Made by a program: the position numbers and the translations under genes. Below the pieces are notes generated by a model. The model did no database searches. It worked only from the letters and a program-made list of their open reading frames with translations, and was not told the DNA's origin. From JBGPYM01 sp041493205 (lineage in GTDB: Bacteria; Bacteroidota; Ignavibacteria; UBA10030; UBA6906): a stretch of DNA of 8,905 nucleotides. Below are positions 6,669-8,905 of the stretch, in pieces. The stretch is from the NCBI GenBank assembly GCA_041493205.1, contig JBGPYM010000122.1, positions 1 through 8,905 on the forward strand. The letters run 5' to 3'. Numbering within the stretch: the stretch's first letter is position 1; each line of letters opens with the position of its first letter.

Positions 6669-6726
6669 GGGAACAAAAATGAGATAAGAGAGAAAAGTGA
6701 ATAAAGAAGAGAATTGTGGGTGCGTG
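6669..6726 (-). promoter_or_regulatory. CU-rich leader between gatA and sucD
   Basis: The 58 nt between the gatA stop and the sucD ATG contain only two G residues on the coding strand and are dominated by runs of C and T. No AG-rich ribosome binding site and no clear terminator hairpin are present. A pyrimidine-rich leader is compatible with S1-dependent initiation, or with an AT-rich promoter region that I cannot resolve. I do not see good -35/-10 boxes. Confidence 0.35.
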
Positions 6727-8154
6727 TCAGTTCATGTGCTCGACACAATCGGCCGCGCGCAGAATGGTCGGTTCATCGAATTGGTTTCCGACAAACTGGA
6801 TACCGATCGGGAGTCCTGTTTCGTCCGTCCCGCACGGTACGCTGATCGCAGGGAGTCCGGCAAGATTGGCCGAAACGGTGTAGATATCCGACAGGTACAT
6901 CTGGAGCGGGTCGTCAATTTTTTCGCCGAGCCTGAATGCCGTGGTCGGCGTCGTGGGCATCAGAATGCAGTCGAAGTGTCTGAAAGCAACGAAAAAATCG
7001 TTCTGGATGAGCCGGCGGACCTTCTGTGCCTTGCGGTAGTAGGCATCGTAATACCCGGCGGACAGAACATACGTCCCGAGCATGATGCGGCGTCTCGTCT
7101 CCGCGCCGAACCCCCCGCTGCGCGACATCGTGTACATTTCGGTGAGATCATGCGCACCCTGTGCCCGCCGCCCGTACCGCGCCCCGTCGAACCTTGCCAG
7201 GTTCGATGAGGCTTCCGCGGTCATCAGGATGTAATAGGTCGCAATTGTGTAGCGCGCATGGGGGAGTGCAACGTCTTCGAGCTGTGCGCCTGCGTCACGG
7301 AGCCGTTCGATGGTTCGTTCAACCGCCTGCCGGATGGGGCCGGCAAGCCCTTCACCGAGCGCATCCCTTGGCACTCCGATTTTCATGCCGCGGACGTCGC
7401 GGTTGAGCGCCGATACGTAGTCGGGAACCGGAGTGTCTGCGGACGTGGCGTCGAGCGGATCGTGCCCCGCGATCACCTGCAGAACGCGCGCGGCATCGGC
7501 GACACTGTTGGCGAAAGGCCCGATCTGGTCGAGTGACGAACCGAGCGCCACGAGCCCGTACCGCGAGACGCGTCCGTAGGTCGGTTTCAGACCCACGACG
7601 CCGCAGAAGGCTGCGGGCTGCCGAATGGAGCCGCCGGTGTCAGTGCCGAGCGCCGTGTGTGCCATGCCTGCCGCCACCGCTACACACGAGCCGCCGCTCG
7701 AACCTCCGGGGACCCTGGTTTCATCGACCGGGTTCCGGGCGGGCCCGAAGGCGGAATTCTCGGTGGATGATCCCATGGCAAACTCGTCCAGGTTTGTCTT
7801 GCCGATCAGGACCGCATCCTCCGCCCGGAGCCGCGCGATCACGGTCGCATCATAGGCCGCGATGAAATTCTCGAGGATCCTGGAGCCGCACGTGGTCCGT
7901 TCGCCTTTCATCGAGAGAACGTCTTTGACGGCAACAACCATGCCTGCGAGCCGGCCGGCGGTGCCTGACGCGAGCTTCCGGTCCACCGTACGCGCCTGAT
8001 CCATGGCCTGCGTATTAAACACAGAAAGGAAAGCGTTCAGGCGCTTCCCTTTCTCAATAGCAGTCAGGAAATCCCCGGTGACCCGCTCGACCGTTGTCGT
8101 GCCGCTCGTCAGCGACCGGCGCGTCACGTCAAATGTCGTGCGTGCGATACCCAC
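6727..8154 (-). CDS. gatA: Asp-tRNA(Asn)/Glu-tRNA(Gln) amidotransferase subunit A
   Basis: GatA is the glutaminase of the GatCAB complex. It releases ammonia that GatB uses to convert Glu-tRNA(Gln) and/or Asp-tRNA(Asn) to the amidated forms. The 475-residue length is normal. The amidase signature is complete: VAVKDVL with Lys77, VPGGSSGGS with Ser152 (cis-Ser), and GTDTGGSIRQPAAFCG with the nucleophile Ser176. Around it are LNAFLSVF, GKTNLDEFAMGSSTENSAFGPARNP, GLKPTYGRVSRYGLVA and SLDQIGP, and near the C-terminus LAGLPAISVPCG and GIQFVGNQFDE. These GatA-specific blocks separate it from general amidases. The start is GTG at 8154, 8 nt after the tatA stop, without a clear Shine-Dalgarno site; the position agrees with the family N-terminus. 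GatB and GatC are not in the window. It appears to belong to the purQ-tatA-tatA operon. Confidence 0.96.
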   Translation of the reverse strand: MGIARTTFDVTRRSLTSGTTTVERVTGDFLTAIEKGKRLNAFLSVFNTQAMDQARTVDRKLASGTAGRLAGMVVAVKDVLSMKGERTTCGSRILENFIAAYDATVIARLRAEDAVLIGKTNLDEFAMGSSTENSAFGPARNPVDETRVPGGSSGGSCVAVAAGMAHTALGTDTGGSIRQPAAFCGVVGLKPTYGRVSRYGLVALGSSLDQIGPFANSVADAARVLQVIAGHDPLDATSADTPVPDYVSALNRDVRGMKIGVPRDALGEGLAGPIRQAVERTIERLRDAGAQLEDVALPHARYTIATYYILMTAEASSNLARFDGARYGRRAQGAHDLTEMYTMSRSGGFGAETRRRIMLGTYVLSAGYYDAYYRKAQKVRRLIQNDFFVAFRHFDCILMPTTPTTAFRLGEKIDDPLQMYLSDIYTVSANLAGLPAISVPCGTDETGLPIGIQFVGNQFDEPTILRAADCVEHMN

Positions 8155-8162
8155 CGAAGGTG

Positions 8163-8339
8163 TCAGTCGATCTTCGTGGAATTTTCGAGATCCTTCTGCA
8201 CGCCGCGCATCGCATTCTTGAACTCGCGGATCCCCTTGCCCAGGCTCTTGCCGAGCTCGGGAAGCTTCTTGGGGCCGAAAAACAGGAACACAACGAACAA
8301 CACGACCAGCAGCTCACTGCCGCCGATGTTTTCAAACAT
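8163..8339 (-). CDS. tatA: Twin-arginine translocase TatA-like protein, downstream copy
   Basis: A 58-residue protein, starting MFENIGGSELLVVLFVVFLFF. It has the TatA layout: a short N-terminus with a polar residue (Glu9) opening one hydrophobic helix (about 10-21), the FGPKKLPELGKSLGKGIREFK hinge and amphipathic helix (21-41), and a short charged tail ending in KID. TatA oligomers form the transport element for folded proteins carrying twin-arginine signal peptides. GGGAGGA (8352-8346) lies 6 nt before the ATG at 8339, and the gene starts 17 nt after the preceding tatA. Length and motif fit TatA/E rather than TatB, which is usually longer. TatC is not present here. It shares about half of its residues with its neighbour, most strongly in the helix LGKGIREFK. 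Confidence 0.92.
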   Translation of the reverse strand: MFENIGGSELLVVLFVVFLFFGPKKLPELGKSLGKGIREFKNAMRGVQKDLENSTKID

Positions 8340-8356
8340 GGCCGATCCTCCCGTAA

Positions 8357-8557
8357 TTACTTCTGTGCCGTCGGGGACTTGTCGTCAAGCTTTTTGGCCG
8401 TGTCGGCCGGCTCGTCCTCGATCTCCCGCGTGGCCTTTTTGAATTCACGGATTCCCTTGCCGAGCCCCTGCGCGAGTTCCGGGATCTTTTTCGCGCCGAA
8501 GAAAATCAGAATGACAAAGAGAATCAGGAGAATTTCTGTTGCGCCCAGATTTCCCAT
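8357..8557 (-). CDS. tatA: Twin-arginine translocase TatA-like protein, upstream copy
   Basis: A 66-residue TatA/E-family protein, starting MGNLGATEILLILFVILIFFG. One membrane helix (about 8-20) begins with Glu8 and is followed by GAKKIPELAQGLGKGIREFKKA (21-42), the conserved hinge and amphipathic helix; the tail (45-66) is acidic then lysine-rich and differs from the other copy. The usual FGxKKLPE motif is nearly intact (FGAKKIPE). AGGAGG (8569-8564), lying inside the last codons of purQ, is 6 nt before the ATG, and only 3 nt separate it from the purQ stop, so translation is probably coupled. The two copies look like an old tandem duplication rather than a recent one, because codons and tails have diverged. 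Confidence 0.93.
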   Translation of the reverse strand: MGNLGATEILLILFVILIFFGAKKIPELAQGLGKGIREFKKATREIEDEPADTAKKLDDKSPTAQK

Positions 8558-8560
8558 CAG

Positions 8561-8905
8561 CTACCTCCTCAGTGTGTCTGCAATGATCCCGGCGGGTTCT
8601 CCCGCCGCGACGGCGTCCACGATGGACCGGAAGACTTTCTGACCGTCGGTATGTCCCAGCGCCGGGTCGGCTGCCCGTTCGGGGTGAGGCATCATTCCCA
8701 GAACGTTCCCGGCTTCATTGATAATACCCGCGATGTTCGATTGCGATCCGTTCGGGTTGGCTTCCGCGCTGATGGTTCCCCGGGCATCGCAGTAGCGGAA
8801 CACAACGCGTCCCTCCCCTTCCAGGCGGCGGAGCGTTTCATTGTCGGCGAAGTAATTCCCTTCTCCGTGCGCAACCGGATATGCAAGGACATCCCCCGCA
8901 CGGCA
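8561..8905 (-). CDS. purQ: FGAM synthase glutaminase subunit PurQ, N-terminus missing
   Basis: PurQ is the class I glutamine amidotransferase that supplies ammonia to PurL (with PurS) for FGAR to FGAM conversion in purine synthesis. Only the C-terminal 114 residues are in the window, read from the edge without a start. Visible are YPVAHGEGNYFAD (9-21 of the fragment), VFRYCDARG, the substrate-loop motif NPNGSQSNIAGI (50-61) and GMMPHPERAAD (70-80), which contains the His and Glu of the catalytic triad; the nucleophile Cys lies outside. NPNGS and MPHPER are diagnostic of PurQ. The fragment ends LRR at a TAG (8563-8561). Full-length small PurQ is about 225-235 residues, so roughly half is missing. 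tatA follows after 3 nt. Confidence 0.95.
   Translation of the reverse strand, partial: CRAGDVLAYPVAHGEGNYFADNETLRRLEGEGRVVFRYCDARGTISAEANPNGSQSNIAGIINEAGNVLGMMPHPERAADPALGHTDGQKVFRSIVDAVAAGEPAGIIADTLRR

Noticed and set aside
1..8905. Mobile element, defence system or biosynthetic cluster
   Set aside because: All genes are collinear, of similar composition and mostly housekeeping; no transposase, integrase, toxin-antitoxin pair or defence domain is seen in any frame I could recognise.

Overview
The window looks like a bacterial chromosome segment that is moderately GC-rich (roughly 60% by eye). Every gene I can support lies on the minus strand, so transcription runs from high to low coordinates. 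Most genes are housekeeping: purine synthesis, tRNA amidation, protein export, TCA cycle, nucleotide balance and peptidoglycan recycling. Taxonomy cannot be fixed from here. Several things would fit a Bacteroidota/Chlorobiota/Ignavibacteriota-type lineage: sucD without an adjacent sucC, a GatCAB-type amidotransferase subunit, very short TatA proteins, a tiny CxxC...CxC protein, and inconsistent use of Shine-Dalgarno sites. That placement is inference.

Layout from the 5' end of the coding strand. At 8905-8561 is the C-terminal half of PurQ, followed 3 nt later by two tandem tatA genes (8557-8357 and 8339-8163), neither longer than 66 codons. gatA (8154-6727, GTG start) follows after 8 nt. A 58-nt CU-rich leader separates gatA from sucD (6668-5691), which carries an extra basic tail. 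A 108-nt gap holding two perfect 9-bp hairpins separates sucD from ndk (start reassigned to TTG at 5582, stop at 5157). A Nudix hydrolase (5151-4618) and a secreted NamZ/DUF1343 exo-muramidase (4615-3383) follow with gaps of 5 and 2 nt, so ndk-nudix-namZ looks like one operon.

The second block starts at a sigma70-like promoter (about 3316-3344). It contains a membrane protein with two GAF domains and a degenerate GGDEF domain (3273-1336), then a 65-residue CxxC/CxC protein (1308-1111). Last comes deoB, phosphopentomutase (about 1021 to the window edge), which has no ATG, GTG or TTG start where the family start is expected.

There are no RNA genes, CRISPR arrays, insertion sequences or phage genes that I can see. 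The most interesting items are the GAF-GAF-degenerate GGDEF protein, which has lost GGDEF but keeps a correctly spaced RxxD site and so could sense c-di-GMP; the paired GC-rich palindromes between sucD and ndk; the non-canonical deoB start; and the tandem tatA pair embedded between purQ and gatA. I found no convincing wholly new multi-gene system.
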